Origin: Nostoc sp. CHAB 5834
GTDB taxonomy: Bacteria; Cyanobacteriota; Cyanobacteriia; Cyanobacteriales; Nostocaceae
Direction of reading: 5' to 3'
Assembly: GCA_020829485.1 (NCBI GenBank)
Contig: JAIVFU010000043.1
Location: forward strand, 1 to 59,166
DNA length: 59,166 nt
Made by a program: the position numbers and the translations under genes
Shown: piece after piece, positions 17,849 to 26,672 of the stretch
How positions within the stretch are numbered: position 1 is the first letter of the stretch
How the letters are laid out: every line of letters starts with the position of its first letter
The notes under the pieces: generated by a model
Seen by the model: the letters and a program-made list of their open reading frames with translations, nothing else
The model's database searches: none
Told to the model about the DNA's origin: nothing

Positions 17849-18097
17849 GAGCAAATTCCTCTACCATCTCCTATTCACTACGAACTTATACTTCAACTTT
17901 TAGAAAGACAAACCATGTTAGCTGTAAATGATAATCCAGATTTACGGCATCAGGTAAATCAACTAATTATTACTCTGCGTAAAGCTGCCGTGCAGCAAAA
18001 ACGCCTAGAAGAAATTTGCGAATTTTCTTCTATGACTGTTGATCACCGTTGGTCAATCAATCATCATCACGATAACAAAGTTGTTGCCCCCGATTGA
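17849..18097 (+). CDS. DUF5340 family protein
   Basis: A small, mostly helical cytosolic protein conserved in cyanobacteria, of unknown function. The recognisable core is MEQIPLPSPIHYELILQLLE, then VNQLIITLRKAAVQQKRLE. I chose the ATG at 17849 because the family normally begins at MEQ/MEP-PLPSP. An upstream in-frame ATG at 17825 would add MKSKINF. Neither start has a strong ribosome site. The histidine-rich tail (NHHHDN) is not part of the conserved core. Confidence 0.75.
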   Translation, partial: EQIPLPSPIHYELILQLLERQTMLAVNDNPDLRHQVNQLIITLRKAAVQQKRLEEICEFSSMTVDHRWSINHHHDNKVVAPD

Positions 18098-18695
18098 AGC
18101 TGATAACTTAATATCTCAACCTCAGATTTGGCATCTTTGTTAAGTTAGCTTACCACCTTCAGAAAGTGTGTCTGTGTATTGAAGGAGCCACTATTCAAAA
18201 CTTCCGCCACACTTGCTTGACTCAAATGCACAGTTTGGGGTGTGATTTAAAATGATTCGGCTTACAGAATCTCTGCTATTGTAAAAATATCTAGAAATGC
18301 TAGATGAGAATTTTAAATAATAGTCAGTCTGAACGTTTAGAGGTTGTTTGATAAAAAAATACTTCACTATAGTTAATTTTATAAATTTATACATAGTTGT
18401 TTTTTATAACTTTTAACTAAATTGCTTACAATTTATCCAATAATTATATTAATAATGCCGTAGAAAAAATGTCATTTTTATAAAAATTTTAGCTCTTAAA
18501 AAGTTCATATTGATTTATAGGAGACTTTAGAGCAGCTAAAATATTTATTAGATTCTCTCTCGAACTCGACGAAAGTAGTCACCTTGCAGGTAATTTATTT
18601 TCATCGTTTTCATACTCTGCATGGAAATGCATCCATTGAGGCTCTGACTCAATTTATCAATGTATGCAGAGCCTCAAACCTACCTCTACGAGGAA
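18098..18695. other. Gene-free AT-rich interval
   Basis: About 600 bp without a supported gene. The only clear structure is a 9-bp inverted repeat, GAGGCTCTG (18638-18646) with CAGAGCCTC (18667-18675). It lies just past the stop codon of the minus-strand Pmp3-like gene and may serve as its terminator, although no T-run follows. Confidence 0.45.
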
Positions 18696-18854
18696 TTATT
18701 TCTTAGCAATTATCCATACTGCGTGAATAATCCCAGGAATATAACCAAAAAGTGTCAAAACTATATTAATCCAAAAGTCTATACCAAAGCCTACTTGCAA
18801 AAAAACTCCCAGAGGCGGCACGAAAATGGCACACAAAATCCGAACTAAATCCAT
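18696..18854 (-). CDS. YqaE/Pmp3 family small membrane protein
   Basis: A 52-residue protein beginning MDLVRILCAIFVPPLGVFLQ and continuing VGFGIDFWINIVLTLFGYIP to a KK end. It is a textbook Pmp3/UPF0057 sequence: two membrane spans joined by a short loop, with the conserved PPLGVF and GYIPGIIHA motifs. The start at 18854 is preceded by AGGAGGTTTAA, the strongest ribosome site seen in the window. In other organisms the family affects membrane potential and salt or cold tolerance. The role here is inferred to be similar but is unproven. Confidence 0.92.
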   Translation of the reverse strand: MDLVRILCAIFVPPLGVFLQVGFGIDFWINIVLTLFGYIPGIIHAVWIIAKK

Positions 18855-18995
18855 TTAAACCTCCTATTCATCTCACCAAAAACAGCTTGTTGGCGAAGTG
18901 ATTCACCAATGCTCAAGCATATTTGTACCTTTCAAAGATAACATTCCCTCTGTTAATCTAGGTCACGGTTAAGATGCGGTAAACCGCACTCAAGA

Positions 18996-19343
18996 TTAGC
19001 CACCGCTAATTTTAGCTTTGTAACCTAGTTTGTTCAAAATCTCGACAATTTTTTGCTTGTGTTCGCCCTGAATTTCAATTTCGTTATCTTTAAGTGTCCC
19101 ACCTGTGCCGCACTGGGTTTTCAACTGCTTCACCAAATCAGCCAAAGTTTCTGGTTTGGCTTGAAAACCGCTAATCACTGTAACGGTTTTGCCTTTGCGT
19201 CCTTTGCGGGAAGCTTGTACTTTAAGATTTTGTTGTTGTGCGGGGAGTTCTGGAATTGGTCTTTCTGTGGCGGCGGAGTTGTCGTTGCCAAATTCGCGGT
19301 AGACAAAGCTTTTGTCAGAAGATTTGGGATTTGAAGAAGACAT
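18996..19343 (-). CDS. SUI1/eIF1-like translation factor (YciH family)
   Basis: A cytosolic protein of about 115 residues. Its C-terminal SUI1 domain is clear: KGRKGKTVTVISGFQ, then LKTQCGTGGTLKDNEIEIQG and VEILNKLGYKAK. The N-terminal 45 residues are polar and disordered-looking. Bacterial YciH proteins can discriminate initiation contexts in vitro, but their role in cells is not settled. I prefer the ATG at 19343 (MSSSNPKSSDK) over 19370, because the longer form adds a nonpolar stretch unlike the family. A 111-bp MITE-like element sits 55 bp upstream. Confidence 0.9.
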   Translation of the reverse strand: MSSSNPKSSDKSFVYREFGNDNSAATERPIPELPAQQQNLKVQASRKGRKGKTVTVISGFQAKPETLADLVKQLKTQCGTGGTLKDNEIEIQGEHKQKIVEILNKLGYKAKISGG

Positions 19344-19398
19344 AAAATCAATATTTAAGAAAAATTTCAAAGGCAGTGGAAACTTCTACGCAACCATT

Positions 19399-19509
19399 GG
19401 CGTTGCTGAATCGAGGTATGAATTTGGATGTAGAGACGTAAAATTTTACGTTTTTACAAGGATTTTCACCGGAATGCACAATCGTTTTCATACCACAATC
19501 AGCAATGCC
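19399..19509. mobile_element. 111-bp GGCGTTGCTGA MITE-like element, copy 1
   Basis: Runs from GGCGTTGCTGAATCGAGG to CCACAATCAGCAATGCC. CAACCATT flanks it on both sides (19391-19398 and 19510-19517), an 8-bp target duplication. It is the reverse orientation of the copies at 26187 and 46385. It lies in the divergent promoter region between the SUI1-like gene and trpB. Confidence 0.88.
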
Positions 19510-19694
19510 CAACCATTCTGCTGGGATATCAATTTCTAGGCTAACATCACAAATCCATTGCGAGGGATTCAAAGTAATTGGGCATGGGGGATTGGGTATA
19601 GAGGAAGAATTTAGCTTCCAGTCTCCAGATATAACCTGGATATGCCCCAGGCTTTCTATAATAATTAAGTCATTCCCCTCATTGAAAACAGCCC

Positions 19695-20930
19695 GTGACT
19701 ACTACTCCCCTATCTCCAAATTCAACTGCTCAGGTTCCAGATACGTTAGGTCGCTTTGGACGCTTCGGCGGTAAGTATGTACCTGAAACGCTGATGCCTG
19801 CTCTTACTGAACTAGAAACAGCTTATCAGCAATACCGCAATGACCCTGATTTTCAAGCAGAATTACAGCAGTTGTTACGGGACTATGTAGGACGTGCCAC
19901 ACCATTATATTTCGCTGAACGCCTAACTGTTCATTATGCCCGACCCGATCGCACGGGGCCACAAATTTACTTAAAACGCGAGGATTTAAATCATACTGGC
20001 GCTCATAAAATTAATAATGCCCTTGGTCAGGTATTGTTGGCAAAGCGCATGGGTAAACAACGGATTATTGCCGAAACGGGTGCTGGCCAACACGGTGTTG
20101 CCACAGCTACAGTTTGCGCTCGTTTTGGGCTGGAATGCGTAATATACATGGGCGTTCATGACATGGAACGCCAAGCTTTAAATGTGTTCAGAATGCGGTT
20201 GATGGGGGCAGAAGTGCGTCCGGTGGAAGCGGGAACGGGAACCCTGAAGGATGCTACTTCTGAAGCAATCCGCGATTGGGTGACAAATGTGGAAACAACT
20301 CACTACATTCTCGGTTCAGTAGCAGGGCCCCATCCTTACCCAATGATGGTACGTGATTTCCATGCAGTAATCGGGCAAGAAACTCGCGCCCAAGCAATCC
20401 AAAAGTGGGGTGTATTGCCTGATATTCTCTTGGCTTGCGTGGGTGGTGGTTCCAATGCTATGGGACTATTTTATGAGTTTATGAATGAGACTTCTATACG
20501 GTTCATTGGGATTGAGGCAGCAGGAGAAGGTGTTAATACTGAAAAACACGCAGCAACCTTGACAAAAGGACGAGTTGGTGTACTGCACGGAGCAATGAGC
20601 TATCTTCTGCAAGATGAGGATGGGCAAATCATTGAGGCACACTCAATTAGTGCAGGTTTAGATTATCCCGGTGTGGGGCCAGAACACAGTTATTTGAAAG
20701 ATATCGGTCGCGCTGAATACTATAGTGTAACGGATGCAGAGGCTTTAGCGGCATTCCAGCGATTGTCAAAATTGGAGGGGATTATCCCGGCATTGGAAAC
20801 AGCCCATGCGATCGCCTACCTCGAAACCCTGTGTCCCCAACTAACCGACAGTCCCCGGATTGTAATTAACTGCTCTGGACGTGGCGATAAGGATGTACAA
20901 ACAGTAGCCAAGTTCTTAAATGATGCGTAA
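19695..20930 (+). CDS. trpB: Tryptophan synthase beta chain TrpB
   Basis: A PLP enzyme that joins indole and serine to make tryptophan, working with TrpA (not in the window). The 411-residue protein is full length, with [19 protein letters not shown] near the start and the PLP lysine in [14 protein letters not shown] (about residue 100). Also present are [44 protein letters not shown] and [10 protein letters not shown]. The start is GTG at 19695, and there is no competing ATG before the conserved region. It is the TrpB1 type that pairs with TrpA. A MITE-like element lies 185 bp upstream. Confidence 0.96.
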   Translation: MTTTPLSPNSTAQVPDTLGRFGRFGGKYVPETLMPALTELETAYQQYRNDPDFQAELQQLLRDYVGRATPLYFAERLTVHYARPDRTGPQIYLKREDLNHTGAHKINNALGQVLLAKRMGKQRIIAETGAGQHGVATATVCARFGLECVIYMGVHDMERQALNVFRMRLMGAEVRPVEAGTGTLKDATSEAIRDWVTNVETTHYILGSVAGPHPYPMMVRDFHAVIGQETRAQAIQKWGVLPDILLACVGGGSNAMGLFYEFMNETSIRFIGIEAAGEGVNTEKHAATLTKGRVGVLHGAMSYLLQDEDGQIIEAHSISAGLDYPGVGPEHSYLKDIGRAEYYSVTDAEALAAFQRLSKLEGIIPALETAHAIAYLETLCPQLTDSPRIVINCSGRGDKDVQTVAKFLNDA

Positions 20931-21828
20931 GTATACGTAAAATCATTGAGAAAAAGCAATAAATAGGATCAACAATTCCAACACCCTATGCTATCGCAAG
21001 CAACTCACGACGAGTTGGCAGGCCAACGTACAAATTTTGTGCAAAGTTTGAGAATGCACATTTTTAGGAATATAAGCTGTTGGACAAATAACCTTGCATA
21101 TTACATACAAGTAAAACTATTGTGGGGTGGGCATCTTGCCCGCCCTGGTTATGCAAATTAAAAGTACATTAGCTTATCTCCATAAATAAAGCTTTTCACT
21201 GAAAAACGTACTCGGACTTTGTTCTCAACAAATCTCCCATAATGAGAATAAACACTATATTCTCAATAAATGCCTTTGATTATCAATAAATGTGAAAAAG
21301 TGCCTAGCTCATTTGGTCTGAAAGCTTATCAGACAAGCTTTTCACGCTAATTTCTTATATAGAACTCAGGTCTACGGGGATCTTGCTACAATCCAACTAA
21401 CGATTATCCTTAAAAAACCGTATTTATTAATACTGGTATTCTTTGCTGTCACCAGTATTAATACTAAACTATGTAGTATATTGATATTCAACCATAATTC
21501 ATGATACTGAAATTTTTTTAAGTATTAGCACTGTCTTGTATTACAAAAATGTAGTTTTTGTAACTAATATTGACTAAGCATAAAAATCTTCGTGTATTAC
21601 AAAATGAAGTTTAGAAAGTAGGTTAGATAAAATAATCATACTAATGGTGGAGAAAAATTTTTTATAAACAGTAGTATTTTTTCGTAATTCTATGGATTTT
21701 AAAGTTTACTGGTAGTTTTTGAACAAAAAACGCCATAAACAGAGGTATATAAACCTATAATCAAGTTGTCAGATTGATACTAGCTTGGTTAAGCTTTCTG
21801 GAGCTAGAGTTTCAGTAAGTATCAGCAA
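20931..21828. other. Gene-free interval of about 900 bp
   Basis: Holds a TAAGCTG-type element (21073-21176) followed by about 650 bp of very AT-rich DNA ahead of the CAP-domain gene. A short palindrome TAATACTGGTATT lies at about 21427-21440. I see no gene in it. Confidence 0.4.
21073..21176. mobile_element. TAAGCTG-ended MITE-like element, uninterrupted short form
   Basis: Begins TAAGCTGTTGGACAAATAA and ends AAAAGTACATTAGCTTA. The core contains the palindrome GGGGTGGGCATCTTGCC followed by CGCCC. This is the undisturbed version of the sequence that is split at 5867-6053. Confidence 0.6.
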
Positions 21829-22863
21829 ATGATTAAAACAACAATCTATAGTGTTGCTTTGGGCACTATCATTCTCAGTAGTGGAGCGATCGCTACTCCT
21901 GTAACAAATTCAACTTTTACGCCGACATCTTCAAATGTATCAAGTAGCACTTTTAAAATTGCAGCATCCAAAGTTGACACTGCTGCTTTAGAAGAGGCGG
22001 TTTTCAAACAAATTAATGACTACAGAGTTTCCCAAGGATTAAAAAAGCTAACTCGTAATTCTGCCATTGATAATCAAGCCAGGATTCACAGTCAGAATAT
22101 GGCTCAAGGTAAAGTTCCCGTTGGACATACGGGAGCTTTAGAACGTGTTAAAGCAGTCGGTATTCCCTACAGTTCAGCTGGTGAAAATGTCGCTACTAAC
22201 TATGGATATAGTGACCCTGTGACGACAGCTGTTCAAGGCTGGCTCAAAAGTCCAGGGCATCTTGCTAATATCAGAGGTAATTTTGAAAAGACTGGGATTG
22301 GTGTTGTCGTTAGCAACAACAGTAGAGGCGAAATCTTCTTCACACAAATTTTCTTTACTCCTGTAACAACTCCTGCAACAACTCCTGTAAGAACTCCTGT
22401 AAGAACTCCTGTAACAACTCCTGTAACAACTCCAACTGTTACACCGACATCTTCAAGTGTATCAAATAGTACTGTTAAAGTTGACACTGCTGCTTTAGAA
22501 GAGGCAGTTTTCAAGCAAATTAATGACTACAGAGTTTCCCAAAAGCTACCAAAGCTGACTCGTAATTCTGCCATTGATAATCAAGCCAGGATTCACAGTC
22601 AGGATATGGCTAAAGGTAAAGTTCCCTTTGGACATACGGGATTTTCAGAACGTGTTAAAGCAGTCGATATTCCTTACAGTTCAGCTGGTGAAAATGTCGC
22701 TTACAACCTGGGATATAGCGATCCTGTGACGAAAGCTGTTCAAGGCTGGCTCAAAAGTCCAGGGCATCTAGCCAATATCAAAGGTAATTATGAGAAAACG
22801 GGGATTGGTGTTGCTACTAACAGTAGAGGCGAAATCCACTTCACACAACTTTTCTTTCGCTGA
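21829..22863 (+). CDS. Secreted protein with two CAP/SCP (PR-1-like) domains
   Basis: A 344-residue exported protein with a signal peptide (about 1-22, ending in GAIA), a CAP/SCP domain (about 50-178), a threonine-proline linker (TPVTTP/TPVRTP hexad repeats, about 180-207), and a second CAP domain (about 220-344). Each domain carries QARIHSQ, the GHTG segment, SAGENVA and SPGHLANI, including the conserved histidines. The two domains are over 80% alike at a glance, so the gene arose by internal duplication. CAP proteins in bacteria are extracellular, with poorly known targets. A strong terminator follows. Confidence 0.93.
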   Translation: MIKTTIYSVALGTIILSSGAIATPVTNSTFTPTSSNVSSSTFKIAASKVDTAALEEAVFKQINDYRVSQGLKKLTRNSAIDNQARIHSQNMAQGKVPVGHTGALERVKAVGIPYSSAGENVATNYGYSDPVTTAVQGWLKSPGHLANIRGNFEKTGIGVVVSNNSRGEIFFTQIFFTPVTTPATTPVRTPVRTPVTTPVTTPTVTPTSSSVSNSTVKVDTAALEEAVFKQINDYRVSQKLPKLTRNSAIDNQARIHSQDMAKGKVPFGHTGFSERVKAVDIPYSSAGENVAYNLGYSDPVTKAVQGWLKSPGHLANIKGNYEKTGIGVATNSRGEIHFTQLFFR

Positions 22864-22943
22864 TAGATTTGGTAGAATTTAGGTTTTTTCTCAAATTCTC
22901 CAGACTTCAGGCTGCTAGCAAAGCTTTTGCTAGATATTGAATA

Positions 22944-22991
22944 ATGTAGTTTCAATGACATTTGTCTATTGAATACTACATTATTTTTTTA
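22944..22991 (+). terminator. Rho-independent terminator after the double-CAP gene
   Basis: AATGTAGTTTCAAT (22944-22957) pairs with ATTGAATACTACATT (22969-22983, one bulge) and is followed by ATTTTTTT. Stem, loop and T-run are all present. Confidence 0.85.
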
Positions 22992-23211
22992 GTAATTCAT
23001 GAAAATCTTAAATTATCAGCAAAAATAACCGTAATTTTACGATGCTGACCTATTGAAGTATTGACAATTGCAAATCATTTTTTGTACTTCCTATACAAGG
23101 ATGTAGCCAGATTGCCAAAATTCATCAATCCTTAATAGTATCGTAGTATATATCGTCGGAACAATAGGGTAGAGTATAAGTCTTATATCTCTACATATTA
23201 CGCAATTTTCC

Positions 23212-23760
23212 ATGTTCCGACAAACTGCTTTTGGCATCGCTTTAAGTGCGCTTGTCCTTGCTAGTGGGTTAACGACTGTTCCGATACCAAATAATCCTTC
23301 TACGAACACATCTACCCGTAATAAGCTGTTGTCGCTTTTTTCCAGTCAGGTTGCAATATCGACTCCTACTTTTAAGACTACGGAGCTAGAAAAATCCGTT
23401 TTTAACGAAATTAATCGATATCGGGCTTCTAAAGGGCTGCCAAAGTTGACCCTAAATGCAAATATTACTCGACAGGCAAGAATTCATAGTCAAAATATGG
23501 CTAAAGGTAAAACACCATTTAGCCATCAGGGATTTGAACGGCGAGTCAATGCTATCCCTATTCGCTACAGCAGTGCGGCGGAAAATGTAGCTTTCAATCG
23601 CGGATATAGCAACCCTGTGGATGAAGCTGTTACTGGTTGGATTAAGAGTCCCGGACATCTAAAAAACCTTAAAGGTAATTACAACCTCACTGGAATTGGC
23701 GTTGCTACTAATAATCAAGGCGAAGTCTACCTTACACAGCTTTTCTTTCGCACTAGGTAG
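23212..23760 (+). CDS. Secreted single-domain CAP/SCP protein
   Basis: A 182-residue exported protein with a signal peptide (MFRQTAFGIALSALVLASGL) and one CAP domain (about 60-182). The domain contains QARIHSQNMAKGK, FSHQGFERRV, SAAENVA and SPGHLKNLKGNY, and it ends LTQLFFR like the upstream paralogue. It lies about 350 bp downstream of the double-domain gene on the same strand. The terminator between them means separate transcription. The two genes are evidently products of local duplication. Confidence 0.92.
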   Translation: MFRQTAFGIALSALVLASGLTTVPIPNNPSTNTSTRNKLLSLFSSQVAISTPTFKTTELEKSVFNEINRYRASKGLPKLTLNANITRQARIHSQNMAKGKTPFSHQGFERRVNAIPIRYSSAAENVAFNRGYSNPVDEAVTGWIKSPGHLKNLKGNYNLTGIGVATNNQGEVYLTQLFFRTR

Positions 23761-23848
23761 ATTTAATTTATGATTTTTTGCACAATAATAATGTAGTGTC
23801 TGACAAGGCTTTTATTTGCTGGACACTGCTATTATTTTTGAACAATTC

Positions 23849-24478
23849 ATGACATTACAAGATTTTCAGGTGAGCGATCGCGATCTGGGCGACGCAGCTC
23901 TAGTAGAGTATTTAGAATCAACTGCGATCGCAGTTGATACAGAAACGATGGGATTATTGCCACAGCGCGATCGGTTGTGTCTTGTCCAGCTGTGCAACGA
24001 ATTCGGGAAAGTGACTGCAATCCGCATAGCCAAAGGACAAGCTGATGCCCCAAACTTAAGAAAACTCTTAGAAGCGGCGAATGTCGTAAAAGTCTTTCAC
24101 TTTGCTCGTTTTGACCTTGCCACTTTGCAAGCTAATCTGGGGATTCAGGTTAGACCTGTTTTTTGTACTAAAATTGCTAGTAAATTAGCCCGTACTTACA
24201 CAAATCGCCACGGACTCAAAGATGTAGTGCAAGAGTTAGAACAAGTAGAACTTGATAAAAGCTCTCAAAGTTCTGATTGGGGTAACGCCGCTAATTTATC
24301 TGAAGCTCAACTTAATTATGCTGCCAATGATGTGCGCTACTTACTTAGTGTGCAACACAAGCTAACAGAAATGCTCAAACGAGAAGAACGTTGGGAAATT
24401 GCTCAAGAATGCTTTGAATTTCTGCCAACAATAGTTTCCTTGGATTTGTTGCAGTTTAAAGATTTGTTTGAACATTGA
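23849..24478 (+). CDS. RNase D-like 3'-5' exonuclease
   Basis: A DEDDy-type exonuclease of about 209 residues. The motifs are AIAVDTETMGL (Exo I, Asp and Glu), VFHFARFDLATL (Exo II) and NYAANDVRYLL (Exo III, with the Tyr and Asp). It lacks the C-terminal HRDC domains of long RNase D, as is usual for cyanobacterial forms. The likely substrate is structured RNA 3' ends. I chose the ATG at 23849 (MTLQDFQVSDRDL) over a TTG at 23816, because the conserved region begins just after it. Confidence 0.9.
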   Translation: MTLQDFQVSDRDLGDAALVEYLESTAIAVDTETMGLLPQRDRLCLVQLCNEFGKVTAIRIAKGQADAPNLRKLLEAANVVKVFHFARFDLATLQANLGIQVRPVFCTKIASKLARTYTNRHGLKDVVQELEQVELDKSSQSSDWGNAANLSEAQLNYAANDVRYLLSVQHKLTEMLKREERWEIAQECFEFLPTIVSLDLLQFKDLFEH

Positions 24479-24671
24479 TCCAACAATAAACCCCTTGCAA
24501 AAGTTTTCCTCTGGAGTACAAGCATTACAAGAGGAAATATTCTATCTTTTGATTCCTGAATTATGACTTCTCTGACAATGAGAAATCAAGATTAGACCTC
24601 TTAGAAAAATTCTTTAACACCCCACCCCCAAAGTCTCCCCACAAGGAAGGGAGATTTTAATGTAAGCCTAA

Positions 24672-24873
24672 GAGGATGTTTGAAAAGTATTTCTCTGTAA
24701 CTTTAGGCACTTTTGATCCCCCCTAACCCCCCTTAAAAAGTGGGAAGAGTCAAAGTCCCCCAATTCATCGGGGAGCCAGTGCGGTCTTGGGGGTTTCCCC
24801 CATGAGCAACTGGCGTGGATTTAGGGGGATCTAAAACTTTTGATACCGACAAGAGGACTTTTCAAACATCCTC
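24672..24873. mobile_element. GAGGATGTTTGAAAAGT MITE-like element with TAA duplication
   Basis: Perfect 17-bp inverted ends, GAGGATGTTTGAAAAGT and its complement, bound a 202-bp non-coding body. TAA flanks both sides (24669-24671 and 24874-24876). A 3-bp TNA duplication is typical of some IS5-family groups, so the mobilising transposase is probably of that kind (inference). The body is rich in CCCCCC/GGGGG blocks and foldable. Confidence 0.78.
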
Positions 24874-24945
24874 TAAGGTAGAGTGGGGTTCTCATTATTG
24901 ATTTATGCAAGAGGTCTATTGCTAATTTTCTAAGTTATTTTTCGC

Positions 24946-25569
24946 CTATGATCTAATATTGGAATCATCAGTGCCTTTAGGAGCGTTAGATTCACTAATG
25001 CCTTCTTTGACATTATTGACTCCCTCTTGAATGCCTTCCTTGAGATTACTGGCTCCCTCTTGAATATTATCCTTGAGGTCACTAGCTCCTTTTTTAATGG
25101 CTTCTGTCGCGCTAGGGCCTCCCTTTGGCAGATTTTCTTGGTGATTTTTTAGGCGATCTACAACATTGTATTCATCTGCCCCTGGGGGAGTTTTTGATTC
25201 AACAATGCCTTCTGTTGGGCCACCGATAGCCTTCCATGCCGCAAGGCCACCTTTGAGTTGGGAGACATGCTCAAATCCATTAGAACGTAGTTGTTGCGCG
25301 GCTTGGGCAGATTCTTCTTCATTAGCACCGTAAACGTAAATATCACGGCTTTTATCTAAAGAAGGTACTGCACGCTTTACCAATTCATCTATTGGCATTG
25401 GCATAGCTCCCATAATGTGACCTTCGTTGAAGGTATTGCGATCGCGTACATCCAGTATTGTAAAAGCTGGTTCGCCCCATTCTAGGCGAGATTTCAATGT
25501 ATGAACATCAGATTGTGCTTCTACTGGTGGCTGTGGGGGAATTATGCCGCCGACTAAATTGTTAACCAT
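24946..25569 (-). CDS. Rhodanese-fold protein without catalytic Cys, with LEA-like tail
   Basis: A 207-residue protein. A rhodanese fold is clear at about residues 20-120: FTILDVRDRNTFNEGHIMGA, then KGGLAAWKAIGGP. The active-site loop reads IYVYGANEEESA, where the usual VYC has glycine in place of the cysteine, so sulfurtransferase activity is unlikely. The C-terminal part (about 161-193) is three consecutive 11-residue repeats, GASDLKDNIQE, GASNLKEGIQE and GVNNVKEGISE. Their charge pattern is like group-3 LEA proteins of stress tolerance. It may be a scaffold or membrane-surface protein; the function is unproven. Confidence 0.85.
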   Translation of the reverse strand: MVNNLVGGIIPPQPPVEAQSDVHTLKSRLEWGEPAFTILDVRDRNTFNEGHIMGAMPMPIDELVKRAVPSLDKSRDIYVYGANEEESAQAAQQLRSNGFEHVSQLKGGLAAWKAIGGPTEGIVESKTPPGADEYNVVDRLKNHQENLPKGGPSATEAIKKGASDLKDNIQEGASNLKEGIQEGVNNVKEGISESNAPKGTDDSNIRS

Positions 25570-26136
25570 AAGTATCCCTGACTTGACGATATTGATAGCA
25601 ATTTAACGGAATAAATATATTGAATTACTCTTTCTATGGGCTGAATTTACTTAAAATCTCTCCTGAGATAGAGTACCTAATTAAGATATTTTCTACCATT
25701 TAATGCATTGCAAATTTACTCAGATTAGACTATTAAAAGTTGTTTTTATATTAATTCTATTAAATATATTTTAAGTTCTGTTTGTGATATTTAATTATTA
25801 AAACAGATTGTGAATAAGATTAAAATATTCAGCTATTAATACAGAAATTACGTACATTTCCAATATCTGCGATCGCTAACAAAAACGCCTTATTTAATCC
25901 AATTTTGGTGTTTTGGCTCAGGCGATGGCTACGCCCGCCGTACCCCTACTCTTAAGAAAGCTACGCGGAGCGTCTCCGAGAATTCGCATCGCTTAATTTA
26001 CAGTTCAAAATTTGGAGTTTATGTTCTTTAATCTCTTCTCTCTGTGCCTCTGCGGTTAAATAGAAGACTTTCTAACCGCATAGACGCAAAGGACGTACAG
26101 AGAAAAAGAGATTTTACGAGTCACCTTGAAAATGCT

Positions 26137-26340
26137 AGTACACCACGGCGGAAATAGAGCAACCATTTAAAATCCCTAAAAATTTGGGCGTTGCTGATTG
26201 CGGTATGAAAACGATTGTGCGTTACGGTGAAAATCCTTGTAGAGACGTAAAATTTTACGTCTCTACATCCAAATTCATACCTCCATTCAGCAACGCCAAA
26301 ATTTGAAATGGTATGTTTATTTCCGCGCCTGCTGTAGTAC
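26137..26340. mobile_element. AGTAC...GGCGGAAATA inverted-repeat element, split by another element
   Basis: The left arm AGTACACCACGGCGGAAATA and the right arm TTTATTTCCGCGCCTGC with GTAGTAC are imperfect inverted repeats. They continue inward as CAACCATTT and GAAATGG. The 111-bp element at 26187-26297 sits in the middle. A partial relative of the right arm lies at about 53408-53440 (GCATGTTTATTTCCGCCGTG). Confidence 0.6.
26187..26297. mobile_element. 111-bp GGCGTTGCTGA MITE-like element, copy 2
   Basis: From GGCGTTGCTGATTGCGG to CATTCAGCAACGCC. AAAATTTG flanks both sides (26179-26186 and 26298-26305), a perfect 8-bp target duplication. A central GTAGAGACGTAAAATTTTAC palindrome gives a strong cruciform. 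It is inserted inside the element at 26137-26340. Confidence 0.9.
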
Positions 26341-26672
26341 TTAATTAGAAAGTGCGTTGCTTTTGCAAAGTTGTGGCAAATGCGGTGCCGTCTGATGTCT
26401 CTCTAGACTATTTGTGGTTATAAAAATGGTCTTTAATTATACTAATTCTAAGTATTTTAGAAATTATACAACAAAAATCAAAAATTATACAATTTATTAG
26501 CATTACAATGGGTAAAGTTTTGATAAACTTCATGGAAGATTAATTGTAAACAAGTACTACAGTAGCGATCGTACTCAGCAGAGACGCATGTGAATACACT
26601 ATTAGCAGAAACACGTAAAGCAAAACTGGCGCAAGAGCAAATCGCCCAATCTACAATAGGCAGCATTATATT

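Larger units (their letters stand above)
25570..26672. other. Gene-free interval of 1.1 kb with nested repeats
   Basis: Apart from the two nested elements (26137-26340), it holds a dispersed fragment with TCTGTGCCTCTGCGG (about 26041) like those near 43430, 49555 and 53490, and a HIP-like piece at about 25918-25990. No coding frame with a ribosome site was found. Confidence 0.45.
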
